Shown: positions 1 to 12,569 of the stretch, piece after piece
Numbering within the stretch: position 1 is the stretch's first letter
Layout of the letters: the number at the start of each line of letters is the position of its first letter
Origin: Plazaster borealis
Lineage: Eukaryota > Echinodermata > Asteroidea > Forcipulatida > Labidiasteridae
Assembly (NCBI GenBank): GCA_021014325.1
Contig: CM037462.1
Span: 9,468,501-9,532,500 of the forward strand
Direction of reading: 5' to 3'
DNA: 64,000 nt
Position numbers and translations under genes: made by a program
The notes under the pieces: generated by a model
Told to the model about the DNA's origin: nothing
The model's database searches: none
What the model saw: the letters and a program-made list of their open reading frames with translations, nothing else

Positions 1-189
1 GTTGTACACCTCCTTGATATAGAAGGGGCATGCATTAATCACTTCATTGTTTCAAGTAAACAAATATCCGAAAAGTACGTCAAACCTTTGGATGTTTGTG
101 CTTAGCGAACAATATTCGCTAAGTGCTAATTTCAGTAAGAAAATATTTCATGGGAAAAAAGGTTCTAGTATGAACTTCATAATCGGTAA

Positions 190-256
190 GCTTTCATAGG
201 GAAATTAAACAATGATGTTTTTTATCCTTACCAATCCTGCATAATGCCTTTAAAGG
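190..256 (-). repeat. Fragment of repeat family E (end piece)
   Basis: A stretch reading TTATCCTTACCAATCCTG followed by CATAATGCCTTTAA matches the inverted terminus of the family E elements at 23843, 30065 and 56701. Only the end is present. Confidence 0.45.
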
Positions 257-678
257 AGAATTGGTTTTTGCAAACAAAACAGTGTAAGCACTTTATATAA
301 TCCACCATATACATAAACTGACAAACCTGTAGAAGTTTGAGATCGATCAGCTATCTGGGTCACGAGAAAATAGTGAAAAACCGATTACACATTTGCATGT
401 GTTATACAATGCATGAATAAAACGCTCATGAGCGATAAACTCCAATCGGAAATTAGTTTTATTGAGTTCTCATCAAATATGGCATTTCAGACAGAAATAT
501 TTCTAGGGATGTTTTCTACTATATCATCATCATTAGACCGTGTAAGTTTTATGTAAATCTGTGATCTTAAAGAAAATTTTAATTACCAGTTCTGTAACGT
601 TCCTTTAAGACAGAAAAAAAGTAAACTAAACTTTTCTCGTTCATGAATATTTTCATGTTTGTTCATATTTCTGTTTCT

Positions 679-902
679 GAGTAAGGTACGGGAACTTTGT
701 GTGCAGTGAACACCTGAATGTGACATTTTCATAAAGTGCAGTTTAAATAACGATCAGACATGATTGTGTGAATTTTCACGTCATTTTCGGAGTAATGTAC
801 GGTAATTTTGTGTGCAGAATGTGAACACCCGAAAGTGACATTTTTATAACTGCAGTTTAAATAACGATCAGACATGATCGTGTGAATTTTCACGTCATTT
901 AT
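679..902. repeat. Tandem duplication, ~111 bp unit, two copies
   Basis: Two adjacent, slightly diverged copies (679-788 and 789-902) share GTTTAAATAACGATCAGACA and GTGTGAATTTTCACGTCATT. The second half of each contains a small palindrome, GTGAATTTTCAC. There is no coding signal. Confidence 0.75.
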
Positions 903-1393
903 AATTATTTGTTTCTTTTTATACCAGAAAGAAGTAGTGTTTAACGTTTGGTAACACATATTTCAGTGAACTTTTCCAGTGTCACTCTCTATTCCGTTTC
1001 CACCCGCAATCATTACTAGCTCCAAAGGTGTCAACATTATTTCAACGAATTACAGTACTGTGTTGAGGAATACCTGTCCCCAAAACGCACCATGCATTTT
1101 TAATTGGCTTTGGTGAATACTGAATGACAGAAAAAAGATATCAGCCGTTGGGCTGCAGGCAGACAGGAGTGTTAATTGCTGGGATTTGCATCAATCCGGC
1201 ATTAGAGTAATTAGTGCGGGGAATGGTTGTCTGATTATAGGCCGGGTTTATGAACTACGATTCAGTGGTGTCTCGTTGGCTGGCATACACTGCAGTCATC
1301 AACATTAGACGTGCAATGTGTGAAGGTTTTGGTCAAGCGTGGGGAATGATTTTCTTGATTGCACTCTACCCCCCTCCTCGCATCAAGAAAGGT

Positions 1394-1785
1394 TTAAAGG
1401 GATTGTATACGTTTGATAATTGGAACTCACTGTTTGTTTCAATCCTAAATAGTTGTAGATATACCGTATACCATAAAGCTAACCTGTGCAAATTCCATTT
1501 CAAAAGGTGGTAGCGTTTTTGAGATATTGCCGAAAATCTGGAGCGGTTATGTCCACGCAATTGGAATGCACAATCTGAGAAACATTACTGCAGTAACGCT
1601 TCTCAGATTCAAATTGTTTGGGATAAAAAGTGATATCTTTTTCCATAACCGGAGTTCTTCGAAGTGAAAAGTTTTTCAAAATGCATTATACATTGTACTA
1701 TCCAAAGCTGCTGTACTTCTTACCAAGTAAGTTTTTATTGCCATTACTTTTCAGAGTCATTACCAAACGTATACAGACCCTTTAA
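1394..1785. mobile_element. Non-autonomous TTAA element, family B
   Basis: Starts TTAAAGGGATTGTATACG and ends with CAGACCCTTTAA. Internally it carries GCTTCTCAGATT and TTTGAGATATTGCCGAAAAT, shared with the copies at 31778, 39559 and 41156. Inverted ends and an internal palindrome mark a MITE-like element. No transposase is encoded. Confidence 0.8.
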
Positions 1786-1829
1786 GACTGATACAACTGC
1801 TGTTGGTAGAACACATGCCTACTTTTGTT

Positions 1830-2465
1830 GAATCAAGATAAAACACAAACTGGTGTGCTAGTCCCCGTTTGGAATCATATAATGTACTAACATTGGTTGT
1901 ATTTGTAGAACTGTTGCTTTACTAGTTTTGAACCAAGAGAGAAAGTACGGACGTGCTAGTTGTCGTTGAAATCGGTTTAGTACATTTGTGGTATTGGCAA
2001 TAATATCTTTGAATCAAGACAAGGTGCGGTACTTACAAACTGCTGCTTGTGGACTGCTCACATTCTCTTTGGATCAAGAAAAAGGATATCATTTTGTTAT
2101 GGCAGCAAAACCAACGAAACGGTTATTTTTAGGTTGTTAGAGTCAAGATAAGATATTGCATGGAAATTAAACAGGGAAACTCATGGATTGTTTGTTTGCT
2201 GTTTGTTTAACTGTTTACGGGTTTTTTATGGGTTTTGTTTTTGGGGTTTTTTGGGGGGTGGGGGTTGTCTGCTCACTCTCTTTGAACCAAGATAATGTGC
2301 AGTATTCGTAAGGTTGGCAAAACTGCCCCCGCTGTTATGTTTAGTGTCTTTTAACCAGGGTACAGCAAACTGCTATCCTGCGTGTTTTAATTTCTTTGAA
2401 TCAAGACAAGGTATAATTTGTAATGCTGGGGGAACGACGCATATCCTCTCTATGAATCAACATTA
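1830..2465. repeat. Irregular tandem array with GAATCAAGATAAGG-type core
   Basis: The short core TTGAATCAAGATAA recurs with spacing of roughly 60-100 bp, with intervening AAACTGCTGC-like pieces. The same array type occurs at 29265-29780. Diverged and non-coding; a G/T-rich run sits at ~2220-2272. Confidence 0.6.
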
Positions 2466-3216
2466 CGAATTTAGCCATCCACTATTCAAGTTATGGAAAT
2501 GTTATCGAGCGGAAGGATAATTTACGCTGGTTGGTGTTGAAACCAGCTGAACATGACGGAGGTTTTGAATAATTACTATATCGGTACTCAACTACATGAG
2601 TTGATGACATTTCCAATACAATTGACTGCGCTGTGTGATAAGTCAGTGATAGAAACTCAAAGGTTGATGGGTGCACGACAACATTACACGCAATAAGCCA
2701 TCGTACGTATATACCACGCTCGAAACCCAAGGTGGAATTTGTGATGCATACAAAGTTCCATTACCCAATATTTCTTTTTTATTTATTTACAAAGACGACA
2801 ATTCCTTTCCGACTGAACGCCCCCAACGAGCATTTTTGTTTTCCACCCATCCCGTCCAGCGCGTGTTTTGTTTCGTTAAACCCTGCCTTGGCGAATCCAG
2901 CGCGTTACCTTCGCCGGGATGGGATACCGTGTGACGTGGCTTCGACCGTACAGTGCCAGATGACTCCCTCCTAGTTACGTCCAATTATTAAGCGAGCGTA
3001 GAATCAACGCGAATTATCTGCTAGAAGGTACGGAGGGCTGTCCCAAATGAGACCTCATTACAACGGTGGAACGATTAATGCGAGAAGGAAGAGTCTTGTG
3101 ACTTCTGAAGAAAAAAAATACCCCAAAACCTGGTCTCGTCGAGACTGACCGTTACCAACGGTCAGCGGGTAGTAAGTCAGCGAGTTCAATTGCAGTGGTT
3201 ACATCCAAACGTGTTA

Positions 3217-3238
3217 CCTATTATTATTATTATTATTA
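3217..3238. repeat. (TAT)n microsatellite
   Basis: A short run of TAT/ATT trinucleotides at the 3' end of the neighbouring reverse-oriented SINE. Confidence 0.7.
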
Positions 3239-3249
3239 CATATTTCTGG

Positions 3250-3590
3250 TAAATGAAACCACGGATGCCTCACAAGTGAACTTAATCACTGTAGCTCGCA
3301 AGCCTGAGGAAACCTGTAAACAAGGGTGCTTGCTATGTGAACCAGAAACACCAGGGTTAACCCCTACTCTTCCACGATAAGTGCTCTGAGTTCTTTTATG
3401 TGCACTACCAATCTTAGTACACGGTACCTACATGTACGGCTTAATGTCCCATCCGAAGGACACATTATGGTAAAGTATCTTGCTCAAGGACACAAGTGCC
3501 ACGACTGGGACTCGAACCCACACTCTGCTGATCAGAAACACCAGAGCTTGAGCAGTGCTCCTCTTCCTCTTGGCCACGACACGCCACAAT
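3250..3590 (-). mobile_element. tRNA-derived SINE, full-length-like, reverse
   Basis: Read on the - strand, it begins near 3590 with a tRNA-like head (GTGGCCAAGAGGAAGAG as diverged A box, GTGGGTTCGAGTCCCAGTC as B box). It is followed by TTGTGTCCTTGAGCAAGATA, then the body, and ends at a TA-rich run near 3240. The same family is at 37219, 41060, 43035 and 57450. This is a Pol III retroposon with no coding capacity. Confidence 0.8.
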
Positions 3591-3809
3591 CACAAATTTA
3601 AAAAAAAATTGTTAAATTAACATACTGTTTCGGTCCTGTCATAGTAAGTTAGTAACCAGTTACCGTTACATAAGCAAATCAGAATTGCATTTACGGAAAG
3701 TTTTGGCTTTGATGATAATTCGATTTTAAGAAAGGAACATTCAATATCTGGACAACATGAAGCAATTTGCTTTCGTATCCTAACTTACCCTGTTTGTAAG
3801 TCATTGCGT

Positions 3810-4025
3810 CACACGCATGCGTATCTGCTGCATGCCCAAAATTGCACTACATTCAGCACCAAGGCTGGCATACGTTTATGTGAAATTTTACCAAACACCT
3901 CTTTCATCGTTCTTATGACAGAAACTGAGAAGACCTTATAGTATTTGAAGAACGTGTGTAAAAGCAAATTCTTAATCTTTGTTTGCGTAAAGTCACCAAA
4001 GAAAAACCAGCTCAGTGCAACTCCG
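3810..4025. repeat. Dispersed repeat shared with 50155-50385
   Basis: Shares ATCTGCTG, GGCTGGC(A/C)TACGTTT, TTCTTATGACAGAAACT, GAAGACCTTA and CCAAAGAAAAACCAGCTCA with the other copy, about 70-80% alike by eye. The family is unknown. Confidence 0.6.
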
Positions 4026-4221
4026 TTGGCTTCAGCTAAAGAGTGAAGCCAGTTTGTGTGAAGTGGGCGTGGCTTAACCGTGGAATGACGTCACACTTAC
4101 GAACAGGGATTGACAGATAAGATGCAGACACGAGACAATTAATAACAAACAAAAATACGCGGGAATTCACTGAAAGCAGGTTGTGTATAAGGAGTAGTAA
4201 TAATTAAATCGAGTGTGTTTG

Positions 4222-4603
4222 TTAAAGGGACACGTTGCCTTGGATCGGGCGAGTTGGTCTATGAAAAGCGTTTGTAACCGTTTGCTATAAAATGCATATG
4301 GTTAGAAAGATGTTTTAAAAGTAGAATACAATGATCCACACAAATATACCTCGAAATTGCGTGGTTTTCCTTTTACTTTGCGAACTAACACGGTCCGCCA
4401 TTGGGTGGAGTCAAAAATTTGGCTCTACAAAATGGCGTGCCGTGTCAGTTCACGATGTAAAATGAAAACCACGCAATTTTGAGGCATATTTGTCTGGATC
4501 ATTGTATTCTACTTTTAAAACATCTTTCTAAACCATAATGCATTCTATAACAAACGCTTTTCATAGACCAACTCGCCCGTTCCAAGGCAACGTGTCCCTG
4601 TAA
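4222..4603. mobile_element. ~380 bp palindromic TTAA-ended element, family C
   Basis: The two halves are near-perfect reverse complements: TTAAAGGGACACGTTGCCTT at the left and AAGGCAACGTGTCCCTGTAA at the right. The arms run for about 150 bp around a centre near 4410. The right TTAA has become GTAA. A half copy is at 54115-54270. It is hairpin-forming and non-coding. Confidence 0.85.
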
Positions 4604-5324
4604 GGTTTCGAGTAATAAAAGAAAAAATCTCTGGAGATTTCGTGATTTCTGAATCGAATCGTTGAGAGAATTCTAAGCAGCGACACGGCGCTTGAATAGA
4701 CCATCTTCACGAAATCATGCAGAGTCATTTCTGTTCGATACTTCCTGTTAAATAAATGATGAAGACCAATAGTTACCAGTGTTTTTTGTTGAGTTGATGC
4801 AGATTTGTGACCAGGCTTTTATTTGCCACACGAACTAACACTAGAAGTGTTTAGTGATAATGTTGTATGGTTGTTTTTGTTTAGGGTTTTTTTTAGGGGG
4901 GTCCTTGATGGCAAAGACAGGTGACACCAACACGGTGTCTAAATTTAGAGTGTTATAGCCTTAAGCTGCATTAGCTGATCATGTGTTTAATGAATCGTTT
5001 AAAAATGGTGAGGGTCCTTCCATCACGCGTGTTAGAAGAGTCGAGGACGTCGTCATCGGGTGACCTGTAAATTATTGTTTAAAACAAGATGAAAATGATT
5101 CATTAAACACTGAGGCAAAACAACGCGGAAATGGTTACCACCTGGGACCTTGACTGAATACGAATATATATAGAAATATATATGTACAATTTAAGAATAA
5201 AAATAAATCCTTGAAAGCAGCTCTTCATACAATCGAGTGCTTTGACAATAATACCATTTTCAAATCACGTGTTACCGCAATGTATTTTGTTTAGACAACA
5301 AAATATTTATAAAAAAAACATAGC

Positions 5325-5520
5325 AGCATCAACAACAACAACAGCAGCAGCAACACCACAACATCAGCAGCAATATCATTATCATCAGCAGCAACAACAA
5401 CAACAACAGCAACGACAGTTAAACACTACCACCACCACCAACAACAACAACAACAACACCAACAACAACAACAACAATCTCAACACCAACAACGACAGCA
5501 ACATCAACACCAACAACATG
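5325..5520. repeat. (CAA/CAG/AAC)n low-complexity tract
   Basis: Interrupted trinucleotide repeats of CAA, CAG, CCA and AAC. The 95-codon Gln/Asn/Thr-rich frame across it (5242-5529) is a product of the repeat and has no splice or family support. Confidence 0.85.
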
Positions 5521-6099
5521 ACATCGTGATTAAACGTGATTAGAAGTTGACAATTTGATAGTTTTGTGCTCGTTATTTAGAAGTGCTCCAATAATGAAGT
5601 TGTTAAACAAACACCCCATATAATCGGCCTACAACATATTAAAGTCTGGCGATTATACTATTCTTGAGAAAGCATCCGTACTTTCCATAATTGTACACGT
5701 TCATGTTGCATGAGAAATTGTGCTTTATTTTGTGCTTACCGATTCAAGGCTGTAGTTTCCATAGCTTTAATTATTGATATCATGTGGCATTGCGGCGGAT
5801 GGGCCCAGCGGATGTACGTTTTCTTCAAACTGCTTTTATTTTATTCATGAAAAGTCTCTGCAGAATTGCAACGAACTAAAATAAATAAACATATCGCGAC
5901 GAGTAATATTAATAATGTCTCCCTGCGAGATCGTGTACATACGAAGTACCAGCTTAATTGCAACCGTCTGACTCTTGGGGATTTAACGGTCTTCCGTACA
6001 CACCATGGCCCCTCTCAGACTCCGTAACATCTTAAATGAATGTTGGTGTAAGGCTATGTAGCGTGTAATCGAGTTTTATACACAACACGTCCCAAATTC

Positions 6100-6830
6100 A
6101 CATATTTCAATTTTGTATGATTGAAAGCGGCGGGATGTGCGTTGAAGAAACATGACAGACGAGGTTAGCCTAGGGTTTCCCTTTTGGGAGTAAGTTGTTA
6201 TTGTTTCATATCTTTGAGTAGGGTGCCAGGTACCGAAAGTGTAGCCCCGATACACAAATGTAACTCATGCTACGCAAGGAACAGGATTGGGGGGGGGGGC
6301 TACACTTAGATCCGTCGGTACCTTTCTCTATGGTCGGAGATGTAGTTTCCGGGCTATATTTTGGTCTTAGATCGGCTTATACATTTAGGTGCTCTTTAGA
6401 CAGTCGTCTGCGTTAACTTCATCTTATACAAACCAGGCGTGGACTGCCATCATCTGTTGCGGCTCTGGCTTCATCAGCCAAAGTCAAATCCAAAGCCACT
6501 CAATTCGGACATGACCTTCAGGCGCAGCAGCCTTCGCTAATGTGGTGCCATTTGAGCTGTGGCAGGCAATAATGCAAATGCATTCGGATGTTTTGATGTT
6601 GTAAACCTCTGTTGGCTCTTGCGTCGCACCACTATATACGCTTGCATAAACTTGTCCAGTCATCCCTGCGTTTACTCCCTTTGACGTCAAGGTTCGATTT
6701 GAAGCATGACCTGGCCTCAATACCATGCCTCAATCGTAGTGTTTCTATCTAGATAATTCACTGAGTGGGTTTTTTTACGTCATGAAATAATTAAAAAACG
6801 ATTGGGGCGAAGACAAATCTGGAATACCAA
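6100..6830. other. Unassigned stretch without a supported gene
   Basis: A G run at 6290-6299 and GCGGCTCTGGCTTCATCAGC at ~6459 resemble the palindromic GGCTCTGG repeats elsewhere (21113-21259). An 80-codon - strand frame (6484-6726) has no recognisable domain and no splice context. Confidence 0.4.
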
Positions 6831-6945
6831 AGGGGTTTTTTGGGGTTTGTTTTTTGTTTTTTGTTTTTTTTTTTGGGGGGGGGGGTGGGGGGGTTTGTGT
6901 GGGGTTTTTTGTGTTTTTTTTGGGGGGGGGAGGGTTGTGGGGGTA
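6830..6945. repeat. G/T homopolymer-rich low-complexity tract
   Basis: Alternating T and G runs (TTTTGGGG blocks), with G runs up to ten. These could form G-quadruplexes on the + strand. Similar tracts are at 30780-30880 and 2220-2272. Confidence 0.75.
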
Positions 6946-6994
6946 AGTAAATCAAGCTATGCGCAGCCATTTTGTATGTCTTACATGCAAACAG

Positions 6995-7125
6995 AAGGTG
7001 CACCACCAGCCTCACTACCATGGGCAGCGCGCCATATCCATACTTCTCGTTACGATCGAGCAAGGCATTCTGGGGAAAATATCGCGGCGAGATAGTACAC
7101 CACTGGGAACGAGGTTGGCGCATCG
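6995..7125 (+). repeat. Dispersed repeat shared with 45565-45870
   Basis: Shares CCTCACTACCATGGGCAGCG, CGAGCAAGGCAT, CTGGGG and GGAACGAGGTTGGC, in order, with the - strand of 45565-45870. A shorter piece (ATGGGAACGAGGTTGGCTTA) is at ~55993-56016. The family is unknown. Confidence 0.65.
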
Positions 7126-8972
7126 CAAGAAGCGTAACAAGTCTGGTGCCTCCTGTCGTTTATTGGGTCTTTTGAACGCCGAAAAGTCCCACCCTCCAAC
7201 GTTGTCATCGCAACAACAAAAAACGGGAGTCGAAGTTGAACAGGATACGAGACAAACATGGCCGTGAGCACACGGCAGTTATGTGAACGCTCATTACTGT
7301 ATGAAAACTTAGAGTACAGCGATAGCTTAGCGAGTGTGGTAATGGAACGATTCTTTATTTCCCACAACAAGATACTGCACCGAACTTAAACAGGTCGGGG
7401 CTCTGTCAGTTTGAACTAATTGTTTGGCATTCAAATTAGATTTCAGCGAGATTTGGCCCACTGAACCGTTAATCGATTTAGAAAGAGCAAGCAAAGAGCA
7501 GGAGGAGTTGCCAAGTTTGTTTCTAATAAAAAAAATCGTCTGGATTTGAAGAGGAGAAGGCGAGGAGGGGAAGAACAAGATGGGAACTCGGGAGTAGTAC
7601 ATCACTTCTGGATGTTTACCGGTGACCTATTCCTGGGAGGTGACACGTAGATATCACTTCCACAGTCAACAAAATAAGATTTCTAAAGAACCCGGGCTTT
7701 TGGGGCTGTATAGTTTAATGTGACCGTCGCGTGGTGCGTGCCTAAATCAGGTCTGAGCACACTCCGGCCGTGTCCCACCGTAAGGAGGCGTTATTGATCG
7801 GCCTAGCCTTCTTGAGTGCTTCGCTTCAACTCTTTTTTTCTGTCGTCCTTTTTTTTCTTTATTCTCTTCTTCGGCCCTATTTCTTGAGTCCATGTCTCGA
7901 CTACCAAACCGTGTATAATATATTTTTTTCTTTATTTCGAAAATCAGGCCACGGCACCTGCTGGGGCAGTCGTGAATGGACACCCCATCTCCTTTTTTGT
8001 CTCATCCGGAATCATAATGCATTTCCCCCTCGGATCATTTTAAGTGGACTTTTGTCTCATATCGCGACTTGATATCGCCAAGATTGGGGGATGAGTGGAG
8101 CGATGTTGCCACGGCAACGGCCCCGGTCAAGGCGCCTTTAGCGGATTCTCGCTTCACCTCTCTTCTATTAAACGGGTTAATTCACGGGGACACGGCGTGA
8201 CATTAGCTGACCGAGTTTCAGCAGCAAGCTTGATGGGTAAATATGTATCTTTTCCTACCCCGTCTAATGAAGGCCTCTTACTCGCTTCTCTTTTTATCGC
8301 CGGCAATCCGCAACCCTTGGATTGTGTGAGATCATGATATCATTCGGTAACCTAATAACAATGTGATCTATATATAGAGGAACCGTTCTAAGCCCCACAT
8401 ATAGTGTATGAAGGGGCAGGTAGTGCAGGAAAGACAAAGTGAGGTAGTCTCCGATTTGTACGTCAGCACCTGTCGACGGGCTTCTGTGTAGTAATAAGAG
8501 CAGCCCCATGTATTTAAGAGGCCCAAGTATTTGTCCATGATTGGACACGCGATGATGTATTTACAAGTACACTGGATGCAGTGTGGGTTGCTCTGGATAA
8601 TGTTAGGGGGGTATTCATGACAGAGAAAATAATTCAGATGAGTCAAGAGAAGGCTTATAGTTGAAATCCAAGACATTGACTGTCGTAGTCATTATTGTTG
8701 TGGTTTAACGGTGCAACCATCGGGGCAAAGGCGGGAACCCTCCCCTCAGAACTCTGGCCCCTCTTGCCTCCTCCTTCCAAATGAGATCGAAAACACGCAA
8801 TACCCGAAAGACCCCCGACCCTAATTTATGTCTTTGCACCCGCTTGCCCCTCCCCCAAAATAGTATTAAAAAAAATAGTTACGCCATCGTTGTTGTTGCC
8901 TTGGGGTTTTTTTCGGGGTTATTTTCTTTATCCATTTATATATTTAGTTAGTTATTTTTTATTGTATTTATT

Positions 8973-9130
8973 GTGTTTATTTTGTTAAGCTATTTATTTA
9001 TTTATTTATTTATTTATATATTTAATCATTTATTTGTCTTTAGTTGTTTATTATTATTTTTTTCTTTCATTTATTTATTTATTTATTTATTTATTTGTTT
9101 ACATATGTATTTATTTATTTATTTATTATG
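8973..9130. repeat. (ATTT)n microsatellite
   Basis: Interrupted TTTA/ATTT tetranucleotide repeats, with TATATATTTAATC-like interruptions. Confidence 0.9.
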
Positions 9131-9199
9131 GGTTTTTGGGGGTTTTTTTGTGGCCGGGAGGGGGCTTTCCCTTGTCCTTCTGAGCCTGTAGTTGTTGTA

Positions 9200-10610
9200 A
9201 TCTCTGAATCTTGGTAATCAATTTCCATTTTACTAATTTTAATAATGCATGGTACTTATTCGACGGTTTTATAAAGGATTATACATTTGTTAAATATTAT
9301 GATAAAGATTTCATAATGCATTGAAGGTAAAAGTTTGATTTCTTATCAGTTACGATTGGCTTTTTTATTACAGCTGTGTCGTCAGACACCTGTATTTATT
9401 TCCCGGTTGGACATCCTTGCAACCAGAGAATCGTCGAAATCGATTTCTTGTTCTTTTTTTAAATTCGCCGCCGTGATTGCGGTTGACACCTTTTTTAATT
9501 AAAGAATTTGTGAAGTTATTAGGGGCCCAAGGTCTCCTGAAACAAGAACAAACACGAACTTCCGTCTTGGATCGATGGAGAATAATAAGAACATGTGCTG
9601 AGTATCAAGCCAGACAAGTCTTAAAAATAAAATAATACAGTCTGGAAAGACATCAACCATGTAGCAGTAACCAAAGGCGTAAGACCCGGGGGCAGGTGGG
9701 GAGAAACCACTCTCCCAAATCCGGGCGAAACAATAGGGAAAATTCGGGCACAGCAAGAGGAACAAATTGACCAGAGAAAGCAAAACAAGACTTGTATATC
9801 CGGTATTAGAAATTGGAACTTGATTTTTGTATCTGTGTACAATTTCTGGCATTTCAACCGCTCTGCCCCTCCCTTTTATACCAGAGTCCCCCATACGGCC
9901 ATGAAAGGAACTCCAAGTTGGGCTTAGAGACCCGACCGTAGGAAGGGGTTCTTTTGACCCCCCCCCACCCTAACCCCATCGATTTCATCAAATGAAAATG
10001 ATAAGAGGTGTATATCAGCCAGAGTTTGTATATATATTTTTGTATGTATGTAATATAACATTTAAAGAAAAAGACTGAACTGAAGTCACAAAATGTACCA
10101 CTTGTATGAAATTGCCTGCTGCACCGAACAGTAGAAACACACAATTAGTCTCTCCGAAAATCGCCTTTTGCCCAAAACTGATACCACAATTTGAGACCAC
10201 ACATTGTCTCGAAGTGTTCTGCTGGGTATATTCTACCATTTAATGCAATCAAACCGTTGATGTGGTGACAGTTGAGCTCTCACCTTTGTTGCTGGCCCAT
10301 GCTTTTAGTCTACACACAAAGTTTGACACGGTAAATTGAGGACTTCTCTTAATTCTCCCACACTGTTTAGACTTTGTTAACATTTGAGCAAAACCCACTT
10401 CGGTTTCGCACACAAAATCAGGGAGAGGACGTATACTTGGTTTGTGAAGACGCCCCTTTAGTAAAAAGTTCTCGGCACTACGGGTAGATACTCAGCCTCA
10501 TCAGAATCGGTAACGAAGCGAATAAGTTGGGCGAGTACATGTAACCATAATGTGATTTTACTCTCGAGCGTCATACCTCAGCGGTCCACTGCACTATATG
10601 CTACTTCAGG
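9200..10610. other. Unassigned stretch without a supported gene
   Basis: The - strand frames here (up to 131 codons, 9499-9894) are hydrophobic and overlapping, with no family motif or splice context. A C run lies at 9958-9966. I see no clear repeat family and no gene. Confidence 0.4.
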
Positions 10611-10611
10611 C

Positions 10612-10685
10612 TATCTCGGTTGTTTAGTGGTAAAACATGTGCTCTAGAATAGCAAAGGTCGTGGGTTCGAGTCCCGCCTGAGTAA
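10612..10685 (+). pseudogene. tRNA-like sequence: tRNA pseudogene or SINE head
   Basis: Contains an A-box-like GTTTAGTGGTAAAAC that folds as a D arm (GTTT/AAAC). It also has a TGCT/AGCA anticodon stem around a seven-base loop, and a T arm with GTGGGTTCGAGTCCCGC. The acceptor stem pairs only partly and no Pol III T-run follows at once; an A/T-rich tail (AATAATAATAAATAAAAAAA) does. This favours a retroposed tRNA relic over a working gene. Confidence 0.6.
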
Positions 10686-10699
10686 TATGCCTGTGGATT

Positions 10700-12095
10700 A
10701 AAAAATAATAATAAATAAAAAAAACATAGGACACGGGAAAGTACTGAGTGTACAGTGATTAACACACATCGGTGTGTAGGTAAAACAAAATAATATTCTT
10801 TATCCCCGATGCAAATTTAACATGTGTTGCATAATTCTGTTGTTTACCAGAGCCAATTCGACATCCTGGCTTACATAGCGTATGAGCCCAGAGTTGCTGC
10901 CGGTCGCGGTTTATGATAGACCAATGTTCTCAATTTAAAAATAAATATACAAAATGGCGACCGAACTCATTTGCACTTTGTGTTACTGACCATTGAAGTG
11001 CCACCGAGTGTAACAGCAGGCGCAACAAAACAATTTTAAATACAGGCCGTTGTAAGACTTCAGTTACTAACAATCAGTTACATTATTTTCTCCCTTTCAT
11101 TTTTTAAATAATATTACCCCCCTACCATTACGAGTAAAAATTGCAGATGCTTGATTAAAACGAGGTCAGACTATTCAAACTGTAGCCTCGTTTTGGTTTA
11201 TTTTGTGGGGAGAGAAGAAAAAACAAAATGGCTACACCAATTATAAAAGGTCTTCGGAGTAAAACAGTCAGGTTTTTTTTGTCCGTCTGTCAAAACTTGC
11301 CCCTTATTAACGTTAGTCTAGGTTATGGATGTAGATGAGCTGAATACAAAACCAGCATGTTGTGAAGTGAGAGAGTGTTTACGAGTGATGAAAGAGGCTT
11401 TGCGTCGTGGCAGCTTAACTCGTACAGGACAAACACATGTACATCTTGAAGACAAATACAAGATCAAACTGTAAATGCGATCCGGGCGTAACTCCCAGAC
11501 GCCGTCCTGGTGTTATCTCCAATGTTGTTTTATTATTGCAGATTTGTCCCTCTCTTTTTTTCTTCTTCTTCGTCTTATTCTTTTAAATATAAGGCGCCAT
11601 GGCGGCCCGGCAGGAATCTCTCGGTCATGTATATTTTATCTCTGAGTAATTAAACTTCACGTGACAACAATATTTATCTATCCTCCATTGGCCATTCGGT
11701 AGAGGAAATGTGTTTTCATACTGCGACCGGTTGATAAGTGACGATTACAAATTTATTATCGCTGAATGAAACATGGTGGGACGTTATACATTATGTACGC
11801 AGAAATGTAACATCTCGAAGTGTGTTTGTGCTTAACTCATGCCAGCCAATATCCAGGAATGACTCAGAAATATAAAGGCCGTTAAAGACGCCGTTTAAAG
11901 ACAAAGTGCAGAATTTGTGATTACCAAGGGGGTGAGGGGGTGGTGATTAGATTCAATAAGTAACTTCACTGATTATAAAGTTCATACCAGTGTAAATTCT
12001 CCAGAGTAAAGTTTCCGTTTGAAATACTGTCCAAAGTGTAGAAAGTAGCATTTGAATGTCGCTAAAATCGCCGATTTCCGCAGTCATTTTCAGCA
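10700..12095. other. Unassigned stretch without a supported gene
   Basis: No open frame with protein-family character and no clear repeat unit. A short piece at ~11900-12010 resembles 62320-62410 (CTTCACTGATTA, CTCCAGAG). CGAGGTCAGACTATT and AACTGTAGCCTCG at 11160-11192 form a small imperfect hairpin. Confidence 0.4.
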
Positions 12096-12097
12096 CT

Positions 12098-12310
12098 ATC
12101 TGAAAACTCCCGAGTCAGAATATTGACCCGCATTCCGGGTTTCCGGGGGGGGGGGCTTGACCAATCTCTTGGTCAGGCTGACCTAGAAACGGGTTGTAAA
12201 ACAAATTGGATTTTGACTCGGATTCTGCGTCAGTTTGACATAGTTTCGGGTCATACTGACCCAGAAATGAGTCAGGCCCCCCTGAGTGTATACAGCTTAA
12301 TCTCCGACCG
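12098..12310. repeat. GGGTCA/TGACCC-rich palindromic repeat, copy 1
   Basis: Multiple short inverted motifs built on (G)GGTCA and TGACC(C), with a G run of ten (12146-12155). It is related to the better preserved copy at 12570-12822. Confidence 0.6.
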
Positions 12311-12569
12311 TGTTTTTTTTCTTCATTTTGACACTCAATGGTACAACACTTTCCCTGTAAAATGAAACACAGCCTCCGAGTCCAGTTGTTTTATTTCGGC
12401 CAATGGTACACACTGATGCCTAACTAGTATTCACAATATCAATGCGCCATGTTGAACTTGTCACACACACAAAGGCAGTGATGCCAAACTTGAAACTACG
12501 CATGGTGCGGGTGCACTATAGTAATGACAAACATGCGGTAAACACCGGCTGGTTAAATACATCCTTTTA

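Noticed and set aside
5242..5529. Gln/Asn/Thr-rich 95-codon frame
   Set aside because: Low-complexity CAA/CAG/AAC repeat without conserved flanks.
9499..9894. 131-codon hydrophobic - strand frame
   Set aside because: No family motif; overlapping frames of similar quality exist on the same strand, and no splice context was found.
10612..10685. Functional tRNA gene
   Set aside because: The acceptor stem pairs poorly, an A-rich tail follows, and no Pol III terminator is adjacent; a pseudogene or SINE head is the safer call.
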